Shown here piece after piece: positions 40,002 to 47,150 of a stretch of DNA of 47,150 bases. The stretch comes from Streptomyces sporangiiformans (GTDB taxonomy: Bacteria; Actinomycetota; Actinomycetes; Streptomycetales; Streptomycetaceae), in contig NZ_VCHX02000110.1 in the NCBI RefSeq assembly GCF_005768555.2, positions 1-47,150 on the forward strand, given 5' to 3'. Each line of letters starts with the position of its first letter. Position 1 is the stretch's first letter. The translations under genes and the position numbers were made by a program. The notes under the pieces are model-generated. The model searched no databases, had not been told where the DNA came from, and saw nothing but the letters and a program-made list of their open reading frames with translations.

Positions 40002-40844
40002 TCAGCCGTCCTCGTGGGCCACGACGTTGTCGTTGACGTACTGCAGGAGCCCCTCCGTCTGCTGGGTGAGCGCCTTCTCGCGCGTCTCGGCGCCGTCTGC
40101 CCACTGGCCGTTCGCGAAGACGACGGACCGCACGGTCATGAGCCGCCGGAACACCCCGGCCGAGCCGGGCGGAACGGTCGGCAGCCCCGCCTCCGGGGGA
40201 GGGTCGAGCGACACCACCTGATACGTCACCGGATCCATGGAGGCCATCGCGAACACCCGCGAGGCGTCCTCGACCCGCCGGAAACTCAACACGGTCACCG
40301 TCACCTGTGAACGCCGGTCGGCATCCGTGAACAGCGCGGCGGTGAGCCGAGCGCACTCCTCGCCCTGCTCGATGAGCGCGGCGAGCTCCGGCGACATCCC
40401 GCGCGCGCACTCGGTCGTCGTGGCCCTGTCCACGCGCTGGTACGTCGACCCGTCCTTCAGGCGGACGCTCGTCTCGGGGAAGGCCTGCTCGGGGCGCACG
40501 ATGGGCCGCTTGAGCAGTGACGGCAGCCGCGAGGGCGCCCCGGACGGCGAATCGACGACCACGGACGGAACGGCCGACACGGCCGGCGTACTGGAAGAGG
40601 AGGAGGCGGCGGGAGCCGCCACCTCCTCCTCACTGTCCCCGCTCCCCATGTACACAGCGCCCCCGGCCGCGACCACCGCCACGAGCACGACGCCCACCGC
40701 GCTCCCGACCGCGAGCCGGGTTCTGCGTCTTCTTCGTATCCGCTCCTGCTCGGCCACCCATTGGGCATAGGGGTCGGGCGGTCCGTACGGCTGGGCGTAG
40801 GGGTCGGGCGGCCCGTAGGGCATTCCTTGATCATCAAAGGTCAT
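40002..40844 (-). CDS. membrane protein with N-terminal PYGPPDPYAQ repeats
   Basis: The 280-residue protein starts with two PYGPPDPYAQ copies, then an arginine-rich stretch (RIRRRRRTR), one membrane helix (about 43-66) and an extracellular domain of some 210 residues. The domain carries SVRLKDGSTYQRVDRATTTE, two cysteines (TECARG and EECARL) that may pair, and VFAMASMDPVTYQVVSL. The domain is not recognised. The Pro-Tyr-rich cytoplasmic head resembles those of several Streptomyces envelope proteins. The ATG at 40844 is the only sensible start. Confidence 0.72.
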   Translation of the reverse strand: MTFDDQGMPYGPPDPYAQPYGPPDPYAQWVAEQERIRRRRRTRLAVGSAVGVVLVAVVAAGGAVYMGSGDSEEEVAAPAASSSSSTPAVSAVPSVVVDSPSGAPSRLPSLLKRPIVRPEQAFPETSVRLKDGSTYQRVDRATTTECARGMSPELAALIEQGEECARLTAALFTDADRRSQVTVTVLSFRRVEDASRVFAMASMDPVTYQVVSLDPPPEAGLPTVPPGSAGVFRRLMTVRSVVFANGQWADGAETREKALTQQTEGLLQYVNDNVVAHEDG

Positions 40845-40902
40845 GGCGGCGGAGAATAACAGGGCGACCCACTTACTATCCGGTCACCCGACAAAGGCGT
40901 AT

Positions 40903-41262
40903 CTATCGGGACAGGGCGTCCCGTACCGCCTCATCCGTACGGGCCACGACGGCGGTTCCGTCCTCCGCCGTGATGATCGGCCGCTGGATGAGCCGGGGGT
41001 GCTCCGACAGGGCCCTGATCCACTTCTCGCGCGAGCCGGCGTCGCGAGCCCATTCCTTCACGCCGAGCTCTTTCGCCTCGGCCTCCTGGGTCCGCGTGAT
41101 GTCCCAGGGCTCCAGCCCCAACCGCGTCAGGACCTCACGGATCTCGTCCTCGGTCGGTACGTCTTCCAGATACCGCCGCACCGTATACGAGGCACCCTCC
41201 TCGTCCAGCAACTCGAGGGCGCCGCGGCACTTCGAACAGGCCGGGTTGATCCAGATCTCCAT
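40903..41262 (-). CDS. ArsC/Spx-family arsenate reductase-like protein
   Basis: The 119-residue protein starts MEIWINPACSKCRGALELLD with Cys9 and Cys12 in a thioredoxin-like CxxC, and has RYLEDVPTEDEIREVLTRLG and RPIITAEDGTAVVAR, characteristic of the ArsC/Spx family. Typical ArsC enzymes reduce arsenate with glutaredoxin; this branch also includes proteins of unknown activity, and no arsenic genes are nearby. The start at 41262 has no strong ribosome site; a GTG at 41271 is possible. Confidence 0.82.
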   Translation of the reverse strand: MEIWINPACSKCRGALELLDEEGASYTVRRYLEDVPTEDEIREVLTRLGLEPWDITRTQEAEAKELGVKEWARDAGSREKWIRALSEHPRLIQRPIITAEDGTAVVARTDEAVRDALSR

Positions 41263-41340
41263 GCCGCACAAGGTACGCGAACCAGGGCGGGGGGCCAGGG
41301 CAGGGTGCCGGGTCAGGGGGCCGTGCGGCCATGCGAAACC

Positions 41341-41372
41341 GCGGGTCCGGGCGGCATGCCACCCGGACCCGC
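41341..41372 (-). terminator. terminator of the methyltransferase locus
   Basis: GCGGGTCCGGG (41341-41351) pairs with CCCGGACCCGC (41362-41372), 32 bases after the methyltransferase stop on the minus strand. Confidence 0.6.
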
Positions 41373-41403
41373 ACCCGCCTCCGCACCCGCACTGATCGGA
41401 CCG

Positions 41404-42118
41404 TCAGCGGCCCATCAGCGCGAAGACACCCCAGCCGAGGTATTCACGCTCGTAGCGCGCATAGCGGGCGGGGGCGGTGGCCAGCTCGGCCCGCACCTCG
41501 GCGGCGAGCTCGTCGCCGGGGTTCTGGTCGAGCCAGCGGCGAAGGTTGTGCCACTGTGCCGCCCGGTACCGGTCCCAGCTGTCATGATCGGCCAGCACCA
41601 TCTCCACGGTGTCGTACCCGAGGTGGCCGAACTGCTCGATCAGCTCCGGCAGCGTCCGGAAGTCGGATGGGCTGTCGGCGTGGCAGGCCCGGACGGTTTC
41701 CTGGTCCGGCGGTGCCTCGCGCCAGTACGGCTCGCCGATCAGCATCAGGCCGCCGGGGCGCAGGCTGCGGCCCAGCAGCTCGACGGTTCCGGCCACGCCG
41801 CCGCCGATCCAGGTGGCACCGATGCACGCGGCGAGATCGACCGGCTCGTCCGCGACGTACCCGGAGGCATCGCCGTGGACGAACTCGACCCGGTCGGCGA
41901 CGCCCAGTTCGGCCGCGCGGGCACGTGCCTTGGCGATGCCCTGCGTGCTGATGTCCACACCGGTCCCGGTGACGCGGTGATCCCGCGCCCAGGTGCACAG
42001 CAACTCGCCCGATCCGCTGGCGAGGTCGAGTGCGCGCGTCCCGGGGGCCAGGTTCAGTGCCTGGCCCAGGATGGCGAGCTTGTCACTGGTGAACGGCCCT
42101 CTGAGCCTCTGTGTCCAT
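41404..42118 (-). pseudogene. SAM-dependent methyltransferase with apparent frameshift at codon 2
   Basis: The protein resembles a class I methyltransferase: LDLASGSGE binds SAM, GTGVDIS is the second strand, DRVEFVHGDAS the third, and the tail YEREYLGWGVFALMGR is typical. In the coding frame no ATG or GTG precedes the SAM motif before an upstream TGA. An ATG at 42118 would give the natural start MTQRLRGPFT if one base (position 42115) were absent. The only in-frame start, TTG at 42003, would cut off the SAM motif. The gene may be broken, or the base may be a sequencing error. No ribosome site is seen. Confidence 0.65.
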
Positions 42119-42354
42119 CGATTTTGTTCGCGTCACCCGTGGTGGATCGCCGTACCCGCCGAGGGCTCTGTTCGATTTTTGGTCCACCCCTTCCGCACCT
42201 CCCCGCACTGGCGTGACAGCTCGTCAATTCGCCCTCTGTCCTGGGAGTTTGTTGGTCCTCGTGGACCCTCTGGATGTCAGTGGCGGGCGCTAAACTGGAG
42301 GCAGTGTTCGAGGGGGTCGACGGATGGCTCCCTGACCGCGACAGGAGGATGCCC

Positions 42355-42663
42355 GTGCCCGCTGCCGCACTCCGCCCGCTGCCCACCCAGTCCACATCCA
42401 AGAGGGCCGTTCTGCTGGAACTGCCCTACGAGCCCGTCGAGAAGCGTCCGCTCCCGCCGGGGCGGCCGCGTGACTGGTACATCACGCACAACCGCCGTCT
42501 CAAGGCGATGCGGCTTGCCATCGCTCTCCTGGACTCCGGTGTCTACATGCCCAACCAGGCTCGCAACGAGAGGATCCGCAGCACGGCCGAACTCATCGGC
42601 GTCCACCCGCCGTCGGACACGACCTGCCACATGGTCCGAGCGCTGATGCGCTACGCCCGCTGA
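42355..42663 (+). CDS. conserved small protein of unknown function
   Basis: The 102-residue protein is basic and ends with NERIRSTAELIGVHPPSDTTCHMVRALMRYAR. It has no signal or membrane helix. The GTG at 42355 is favoured: AGGAGG lies 7 bases upstream, whereas the ATG at 42349 abuts it. A possible -10, TAAACT at 42291-42296, sits upstream. The pattern YITHNRRLKAMRLAIALLDS looks like a short helical domain, but I do not recognise the family. Confidence 0.6.
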   Translation: MPAAALRPLPTQSTSKRAVLLELPYEPVEKRPLPPGRPRDWYITHNRRLKAMRLAIALLDSGVYMPNQARNERIRSTAELIGVHPPSDTTCHMVRALMRYAR

Positions 42664-42770
42664 CGCCTCCGGCGGTATGTCAGGTGCCGGTCGCGCTCGG
42701 GGCGGCCGGCACCTGGTGCGTGGGGGCGGGGTTCCCTTTCCCCGACCTCACCCCTTCCCGAAACAGAGAG

Positions 42771-42808
42771 GCTGGTCGCGCAGTTCCCCGCGCCCCTGAA
42801 GGGGCGCG
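42771..42808. repeat. Streptomyces intergenic repeat with hairpin
   Basis: The stretch from GCTGGTCGCG through CAGTTCCCCG ends in the stem CGCGCCCC-TGAA-GGGGCGCG (42789-42808). From general knowledge, near-identical copies are scattered through many Streptomyces chromosomes between genes. It can act as a terminator for the small gene upstream. The rest of the gap 42664-42899 is empty. Confidence 0.7.
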
Positions 42809-42899
42809 TCCGCGTAAATCGTTTCCTCCGGGCAGGGGGCACCCGGCATCCTGAGGGCTACTCTCAAGCCACCCGATGAACCGGCACCCGGAGACTGTC

Positions 42900-43172
42900 A
42901 TGGGTACCTTGATCATTCTGGCGATCCTTGTTCTGGTCGTCATGGGCTTCAACAACCCCCTCTGGTGGATGGCCGCGGCCGCGCTGCTCTACCTGCACCT
43001 CCGCTACGGCAGCACCGGACAGTCCTCGTCGGCCGGCGGTTCCTCGGGGTCCTCGGCTCGCTTCGACGACAGCTACCGCGCGTACCGCGACCGCCGTGAC
43101 CGCCAGGCCAAGTGGGAGCGCCGCTACCGCCGCGAACGCCCCTGGGCGGGCCGCCAGCCGAAGGGCCGCTGA
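42900..43172 (+). CDS. small single-pass membrane protein
   Basis: The 90-residue protein has one long hydrophobic segment (LIILAILVLVVMGFNNPLWW and on to LLYLH) and a cytoplasmic tail rich in arginine and serine (RFDDSYRAYRDRRDRQAKWE). The ATG at 42900 has GGAGA 7 bases upstream; an earlier ATG at 42876 does not. Function unknown. It converges on the PspAB gene across a shared hairpin. Confidence 0.65.
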   Translation: MGTLIILAILVLVVMGFNNPLWWMAAAALLYLHLRYGSTGQSSSAGGSSGSSARFDDSYRAYRDRRDRQAKWERRYRRERPWAGRQPKGR

Positions 43173-43212
43173 CCAGGCCGCCGACCTGGGCCCCTAGGGG
43201 GTGTCGGCCTGG
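43173..43212. terminator. hairpin between convergent genes
   Basis: CCAGGCCG (43173-43180) pairs with CGGCCTGG (43205-43212) over the stops of both convergent genes. It may terminate both. Confidence 0.45.
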
Positions 43213-43796
43213 CCCAGACCCGGCGCACCCCAGATCGGGAACCAGCGGCCCAGGTCCTGCTCCACCCGCAGGTCGTTCACCAGCACGGCTCTGACCTGCA
43301 ACTCCAACGCGTTGTCGCGCCGCTCGCCGCCGCCCGGCAGCGGCGCGAAGGGGTAGAAGGTACCGCGCTTGTAGAGATAGACGAGACCGAGCGGTCGCCC
43401 CTCGCCGTCCTGGAAGCCGGCCACGGAGCACAGCAGCTGAGGCCCGAAACCACTGCTCTCCAGGGCACTGTTCACCGCGTGCAGATCACCGACGAGCGCG
43501 GGCAGATCCTCCGGCTTCCGCCGCGAGACCAGCCACGTGTACCCGTAGGCGTCCCGGCTGACCTCCACAGGCGGCCCGTTCCGCCCGGCATCCGCGTCCA
43601 GCAGCGCCCGCACTTCCTGACGTACGTCGTCGAAGGCGGCCCCCTCGACGGTCGCGAAGCACACCGCGCCGTGGCCGGTCGGTGTGAACCCGGCCGCCGC
43701 CTCCAGAGTGACGGCGGCCGAAGGCAGCCCGAAGAGCTGATCGAGATCGGGCGCGACCGGCTTGCTGCGGCCCAGCAGGATGTCCAGGATCCCCAT
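43194..43796 (-). CDS. pspAB: PspA-associated protein PspAB
   Basis: The 200-residue soluble protein matches the PspAB family: MGILDILLGRSKPVAPDLDQ at the start, PSAAVTLEAAAGFTPTGHGA, VEVSRDAYGYTWLVSRR, and LVYLYKRGTFYPFAPLP, with GRWFPIWGAPGL at the end. In actinobacteria these proteins accompany PspA-type membrane-stress responses. No PspA gene is in the window. It starts two bases after the HtpX stop and is surely co-expressed with it. Confidence 0.85.
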   Translation of the reverse strand: MGILDILLGRSKPVAPDLDQLFGLPSAAVTLEAAAGFTPTGHGAVCFATVEGAAFDDVRQEVRALLDADAGRNGPPVEVSRDAYGYTWLVSRRKPEDLPALVGDLHAVNSALESSGFGPQLLCSVAGFQDGEGRPLGLVYLYKRGTFYPFAPLPGGGERRDNALELQVRAVLVNDLRVEQDLGRWFPIWGAPGLGQADTP

Positions 43797-43798
43797 GC

Positions 43799-44719
43799 TC
43801 AGCCCGCCTGCCCGGAGGTCGGTGACTGACCCAGCTCGCTGGAGATACGGCCGAGTTGCTCAAGCCGCTGCTCCAGGCTGGGGTGGGTGGAGAAGAGCCG
43901 CTGGAGGCCGGGCGTGGCACCCAGCGCGGGCGTGAAGTAGAAGGCGTTGAAGGCTTGCGCGGTCCGCAGATCGCGCGTGGGGATCTTGGCGATGTCCCCG
44001 CTGAGCTTGGTCAGCGCGGAGGCCAGGGCCGAGGGTCGGCCGGTGAGCATGGCTCCGGCGCGGTCGGCGGCAAGCTCCCGGTAGCGGGACAGCGCCCGAA
44101 TGAGGACGAAACTGATCGAGTAGACGGCCACCGACACCGCCATCACCGCCATCAGCATGACGGCCGTGTTCTGATCCCTGCGCGCCCCGCCGAACATCTG
44201 CGAGTAGAACGTGAACCGCACCACCAGCCCTGCGATCACCCCGAGGAACGAGGCCACGGTGATCACCGCGACATCGCGGTGCGCCACGTGAGACAGCTCG
44301 TGCGCGAGCACACCCTCCAGCTCGGCGGGCTCCAGCCGCCGCAGCAGCCCGGTCGTCACACAGACCACGGCATGATCCGCGTTGCGCCCGGTGGCGAAGG
44401 CGTTCGGCATCTCCATGTCGGACACGGCGACGACGGGCTTCGGCATGTCCGCGGTCGCGCACAGCCGGTCGATCACACCGTGCAGCTGCGGATACTCCTC
44501 GCGCTCGACGACCCGCCCGCGCATCGCGAACAGCGCGATCCGATCCGAGAACCAGTACTGCGCGCCGAGCAGCGCCGCCGCGATCACCACGACGAGCACC
44601 CACGACTTCAGCAGCACGATCAACGCGGCGACGAACGCCACGTACAGCAGCCCGAGCAGGAACAGCGTGGCCCCCATCCGCATGGTCAACCGCCGGTCGG
44701 GCTGGAAACGGCTCCGCAT
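43799..44719 (-). CDS. htpX: HtpX-family membrane zinc metalloprotease
   Basis: The 306-residue protein has two N-terminal membrane helices, the zinc site HELSH (residues 140-144) with a later acidic ligand in RYRELAADRAG, and two more membrane segments. HtpX degrades misfolded or damaged membrane proteins on the cytoplasmic side. It sits directly before pspAB, so the pair forms a likely envelope-stress unit. The ATG at 44719 was chosen for GGGGTGA upstream; an ATG at 44737 is possible. Confidence 0.88.
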   Translation of the reverse strand: MRSRFQPDRRLTMRMGATLFLLGLLYVAFVAALIVLLKSWVLVVVIAAALLGAQYWFSDRIALFAMRGRVVEREEYPQLHGVIDRLCATADMPKPVVAVSDMEMPNAFATGRNADHAVVCVTTGLLRRLEPAELEGVLAHELSHVAHRDVAVITVASFLGVIAGLVVRFTFYSQMFGGARRDQNTAVMLMAVMAVSVAVYSISFVLIRALSRYRELAADRAGAMLTGRPSALASALTKLSGDIAKIPTRDLRTAQAFNAFYFTPALGATPGLQRLFSTHPSLEQRLEQLGRISSELGQSPTSGQAG

Positions 44720-44883
44720 CACGATCACCCCATCCATCGGGCACTCGTCCCGTCCTCCATTGTGCTCCGACCGCGTCCAAAGAACGGGAGCCGTTTGCCC
44801 ATGATCGGCCCCTGTTCGCCCCCATGAGAGGCAAAGAACGACGGAACGAGGACATGGCGGAACGAGGGCATGGCGGAACGACG

Positions 44884-44920
44884 GAGCCCCGCCACTGCCG
44901 GTGAGGCGGTGGCGGGGCTC
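44884..44920 (-). terminator. glnA terminator
   Basis: GAGCCCCGCCAC (44884-44895) pairs perfectly with 44909-44920, about 34 bases past the glnA stop on the minus strand. Confidence 0.75.
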
Positions 44921-44954
44921 TGAAGCCGAAGGCTTTACGCGTCGACCATGTCGA

Positions 44955-46364
44955 TCACACGTCGAAGTAGAGCTCGAACTCGTGCGGGTGCGGACGCAGC
45001 TGGAGCGGAGCGATCTCGTTCGTGCGCTTGTAGTCGATCCACGTCTCGATCAGGTCGGACGTGAAGACGTCGCCCTGGAGCAGGAACTCGTGGTCGGCCT
45101 CGAGGGAGTCGAGGACGGCCGGGAGCGAGGTGGGGACCTGCGCGACGCCCGCGTGCTCCTCGGGAGCCAGCTCGTAGAGGTCCTTGTCGATCGGCTCGGC
45201 CGGCTCGATCTTGTTCTTGATGCCGTCCAGGCCGGCCAGCATCAGGGCCGAGAACGTGAGGTACGGGTTGCCGGAGGAGTCCGGGGCGCGGAACTCGACG
45301 CGCTTGGCCTTCGGGTTCGAGCCCGTGATCGGGATACGCATGGCCGCGGAGCGGTTGCGCTGCGAGTAGACCAGGTTGATCGGGGCCTCGAAGCCGGGGA
45401 CCAGGCGGTGGTACGAGTTCACCGTCGGGTTCGTGAAGGCCAGCAGCGACGGGGCGTGCTTGAGGATGCCGCCGATGTAGAAGCGGGCGGTGTCCGAGAG
45501 GCCCGCGTAACCCTGCTCGTCGTAGAAGAGCGGGGAGCCGCCCTGCCACAGCGACTGGTGGACGTGCATACCGGAGCCGTTGTCACCGAAGATCGGCTTC
45601 GGCATGAAGGTCGCGGTCTTGCCGTTGCGCCAGGCGACGTTCTTCACGATGTACTTGAAGAGCTGGAGGTCGTCGGCGGCGGCGAGCAGCGTGTTGAACT
45701 TGTAGTTGATCTCGGCCTGGCCGGCGGTGCCCACCTCGTGGTGCTGGCGCTCGACCTGAAGGCCGGAATTGTTCAGCTCAAGGGAGATCTCGGCACGCAG
45801 GTCGGCGAAGTGGTCGACCGGCGGCGTCGGGAAGTAACCGCCCTTGTAGCGGACCTTGTAACCGCGGTTGTCCTCCACCGCACCGGTGTTCCAGGCGCCG
45901 GCCTCGGAGTCGATGTGGTAGAAGGACTCGTTCGCGCTGGTGGAGAAACGCGCGCTGTCGAAGACGTAGAACTCGGCCTCGGGACCGAAGTACGCGGTGT
46001 CGGCGATGCCCGTCGAGGCGAGGTACGCCTCCGCCTTCTTCGCCACGTTGCGCGGGTCACGGGAGTACTGCTCGCCCGTGATCGGGTCGTGGATGAAGAA
46101 GTTGATGTTGACCGTCTTGTCGCGGCGGAAGGGATCGACGCGCGCGGTGGACAGGTCGGCGCGGAGCGCCATGTCGGACTCGTGGATGGCCTGGAAGCCG
46201 CGGATCGAGGAGCCGTCGAAGGCCAGTTCCTCGCTCGGGTCGAAGGCCTCTGCCGGCACCGTGAAGTGCTGCATCACGCCAGGCAGGTCGCAGAAGCGGA
46301 CGTCGACGAACTTGACGTCCTCGTCCGCGATGAACTTCTTGGCCTCGTCGGCGTTCTGGAACAT
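44955..46364 (-). CDS. glnA: glutamine synthetase type I
   Basis: The 469-residue enzyme is GSI-beta of the usual length. It opens with [20 protein letters not shown] and holds the active-site blocks [47 protein letters not shown] and [10 protein letters not shown]. Tyr397 lies in [10 protein letters not shown], the adenylylation loop, so activity should be controlled by GlnE. The ATG at 46364 has GGAG just upstream. A GlnR-type box lies 99-136 bases upstream. This is the main assimilatory enzyme; glnII is the second. Confidence 0.97.
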   Translation of the reverse strand: MFQNADEAKKFIADEDVKFVDVRFCDLPGVMQHFTVPAEAFDPSEELAFDGSSIRGFQAIHESDMALRADLSTARVDPFRRDKTVNINFFIHDPITGEQYSRDPRNVAKKAEAYLASTGIADTAYFGPEAEFYVFDSARFSTSANESFYHIDSEAGAWNTGAVEDNRGYKVRYKGGYFPTPPVDHFADLRAEISLELNNSGLQVERQHHEVGTAGQAEINYKFNTLLAAADDLQLFKYIVKNVAWRNGKTATFMPKPIFGDNGSGMHVHQSLWQGGSPLFYDEQGYAGLSDTARFYIGGILKHAPSLLAFTNPTVNSYHRLVPGFEAPINLVYSQRNRSAAMRIPITGSNPKAKRVEFRAPDSSGNPYLTFSALMLAGLDGIKNKIEPAEPIDKDLYELAPEEHAGVAQVPTSLPAVLDSLEADHEFLLQGDVFTSDLIETWIDYKRTNEIAPLQLRPHPHEFELYFDV

Positions 46365-46462
46365 CCAGCTCCTCCTACTCCCGACCGTTGTGGACCGGGG
46401 TGGTAGTTCGTTCGTGCGGCCAGTGCGGTGGCACACGCTGAGCCCGACAATAGGGACGGGTG

Positions 46463-46500
46463 GTTTCTCTGACGTGACCCATTTGTTTCGCCCAAGTTAA
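46463..46500 (-). promoter_or_regulatory. GlnR box upstream of glnA
   Basis: Read on the minus strand, TTAAC, GAAAC, GTCAC and GAAAC lie six bases apart each. This is a nearly perfect GlnR a1-b1-a2-b2 box. TATTGT, a possible -10, follows about 20 bases later. GlnR should activate glnA in nitrogen limitation. Confidence 0.85.
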
Positions 46501-46551
46501 CCGACCCCGGCCCCCGTGACCCCACGTGTCCGCATGTCAAAACGGGAGCAG

Positions 46552-46563
46552 TACCTTGTACGC
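46552..46563 (+). promoter_or_regulatory. putative leaderless promoter of the RDD gene
   Basis: TACCTT (46552-46557) ends six bases before the GTG at 46564, and no ribosome site exists. A leaderless transcript is likely; the -35 element is not evident. Confidence 0.4.
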
Positions 46564-47028
46564 GTGGACAACAGGCGAGCAATCGGATCGTGGCTCTCCG
46601 GACCGCGTGCGGCCGCGGAGGAAGCCGGTGCCGACTTCGGATACCGGGGCGAGCAGCTGGGCCTGCCCGAGTCGGGGCCCGGGTCGATCGCCCGGCCGGG
46701 ACGACGCCTCGGCGCCCTCGCCGTCGACTGGGCCCTGTGCCTCCTGATCGCATACGGGCTGCTCACTGAGGGCTACAACCAGGCGACCGGCAACTGGGCG
46801 CTGCTCATCTTCTTCGTCATGGGCGCCCTGACCGTCGGAACGATCGGCTCCACCCCGGGCAAGCGCCTGTTCGGCCTCCGGGTGGTCACCGAGGCCGGCG
46901 GCATCAGCCCGCTCCGTGCCCTCCTGCGCACGGCTCTCCTGTGCATCGCCGTCCCCGCCCTGGTCTGGGACCGGGACGGCCGGGGCCTGCACGACCGCTT
47001 GGCGCGCACGGTCGAGGTCCGGATCTGA
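46564..47028 (+). CDS. RDD-family membrane protein
   Basis: The 154-residue protein starts VDNRRAIGSWLSGPRAAAEE and has about three membrane segments with the RDD signature: GRRLGALAVDWALCLLIAYG, STPGKRLFGLRVV and LHDRLARTVEV. RDD proteins are of uncertain function, some linked to transport. The GTG at 46564 fits the family start and the promoter. It is divergent from glnA across a 200-base gap that holds the GlnR box. Confidence 0.82.
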   Translation: MDNRRAIGSWLSGPRAAAEEAGADFGYRGEQLGLPESGPGSIARPGRRLGALAVDWALCLLIAYGLLTEGYNQATGNWALLIFFVMGALTVGTIGSTPGKRLFGLRVVTEAGGISPLRALLRTALLCIAVPALVWDRDGRGLHDRLARTVEVRI

Positions 47029-47035
47029 ACCAGCC

Positions 47036-47111
47036 GTATCGCGCACAGCCGATGGCGCACAGCCGATGGCGCACAGCCGTATGGCGCACAGCTGTATGGC
47101 GCACAGCCGTG
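47036..47111. repeat. degenerate 14-15-base tandem repeat
   Basis: GCGCACAGCCG occurs about five times with small changes, spaced 14 to 16 bases, directly after the RDD gene. It is noncoding. Its purpose is not evident. Confidence 0.8.
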
Positions 47112-47128
47112 TCGGGCATCGCTGAGCC

Positions 47129-47150
47129 CCCGCAGCCGATCGGCTGCGGG
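47129..47150. terminator. terminator palindrome at the window end
   Basis: CCCGCAGCCG (47129-47138), AT, and its perfect inverse (47141-47150) form a terminator for the RDD gene. The hairpin runs to the last base, so it may extend further. Confidence 0.6.

Noticed and set aside
42003..42005. TTG start for the methyltransferase
   Set aside because: It would remove the SAM-binding LDLASGSGE motif, so the protein could not bind its cofactor.
44901..46406. A 501-residue open frame antisense to glnA
   Set aside because: Composition is Arg/Val/Glu-biased mirror sequence; glnA on the other strand is fully conserved.

Overview
The window is a piece of a Streptomyces-type chromosome. It is very GC-rich, genes often start with GTG after AGGAGG-like ribosome sites, many terminators are strong GC hairpins, several promoters look leaderless, and secreted proteins carry lipobox or twin-arginine signals. 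From memory, its two ends match the region of Streptomyces coelicolor that runs from malR-malEFG-aglA to glnII and glnA. No tRNA, rRNA, CRISPR array, integrase or transposase was seen.

Layout. (1) 1-7.8 kb: a PAP2-type membrane enzyme, the LacI-family repressor malR, and the divergent malE-malF-malG-aglA cluster for maltodextrin import and hydrolysis. (2) 7.8-19 kb: an accessory stretch. It holds a DUF3592-type membrane protein, a drug-resistance-like pair (FAD monooxygenase and MFS exporter) with its divergent TetR repressor and a clear operator, a P-loop kinase, a glyoxalase-fold protein, a DUF234-type ATPase, two regulator gene remnants, a chimeric ECF-sigma/membrane/helix-turn-helix protein behind a 60-residue small protein, a HAD-like phosphatase and an orphan sugar-binding lipoprotein. 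(3) 19-26.4 kb: a secreted alpha-amylase, a debris fragment of a GH62 arabinofuranosidase, and a 1,808-residue secreted amylase-pullulanase. The malE, amylase and pullulanase promoters share CTTGCAG/CTTTCAG repeats, so they look like one MalR regulon. (4) 26.4-31.4 kb: a tautomerase-like protein, a TetR regulator, a TPR-like protein and a GH89 alpha-N-acetylglucosaminidase. (5) 31.5-37.8 kb: a lipoprotein, a DUF1996 secreted protein, a two-component system, a receiver-less winged-helix regulator with a possible Cys-Cys leader peptide, and a DUF6891-type protein. (6) 37.8-47.1 kb: glutamine synthetases II (glnII) and I (glnA), each with a GlnR-type box. Between them lie a secreted GADS-repeat protein, an ArsC-like protein, a methyltransferase with an apparent frameshift at its start codon, small proteins, and an HtpX-PspAB pair. 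An RDD-family membrane protein closes the window.

Together the genes describe starch use (secreted amylase and pullulanase, lipoprotein binding protein, permeases, cytoplasmic glucosidase) and nitrogen assimilation (two glutamine synthetases). A plastic accessory segment separates the parts of the starch locus. The least ordinary object is the sigma-factor/NsdA-like chimera at 14937-16917.
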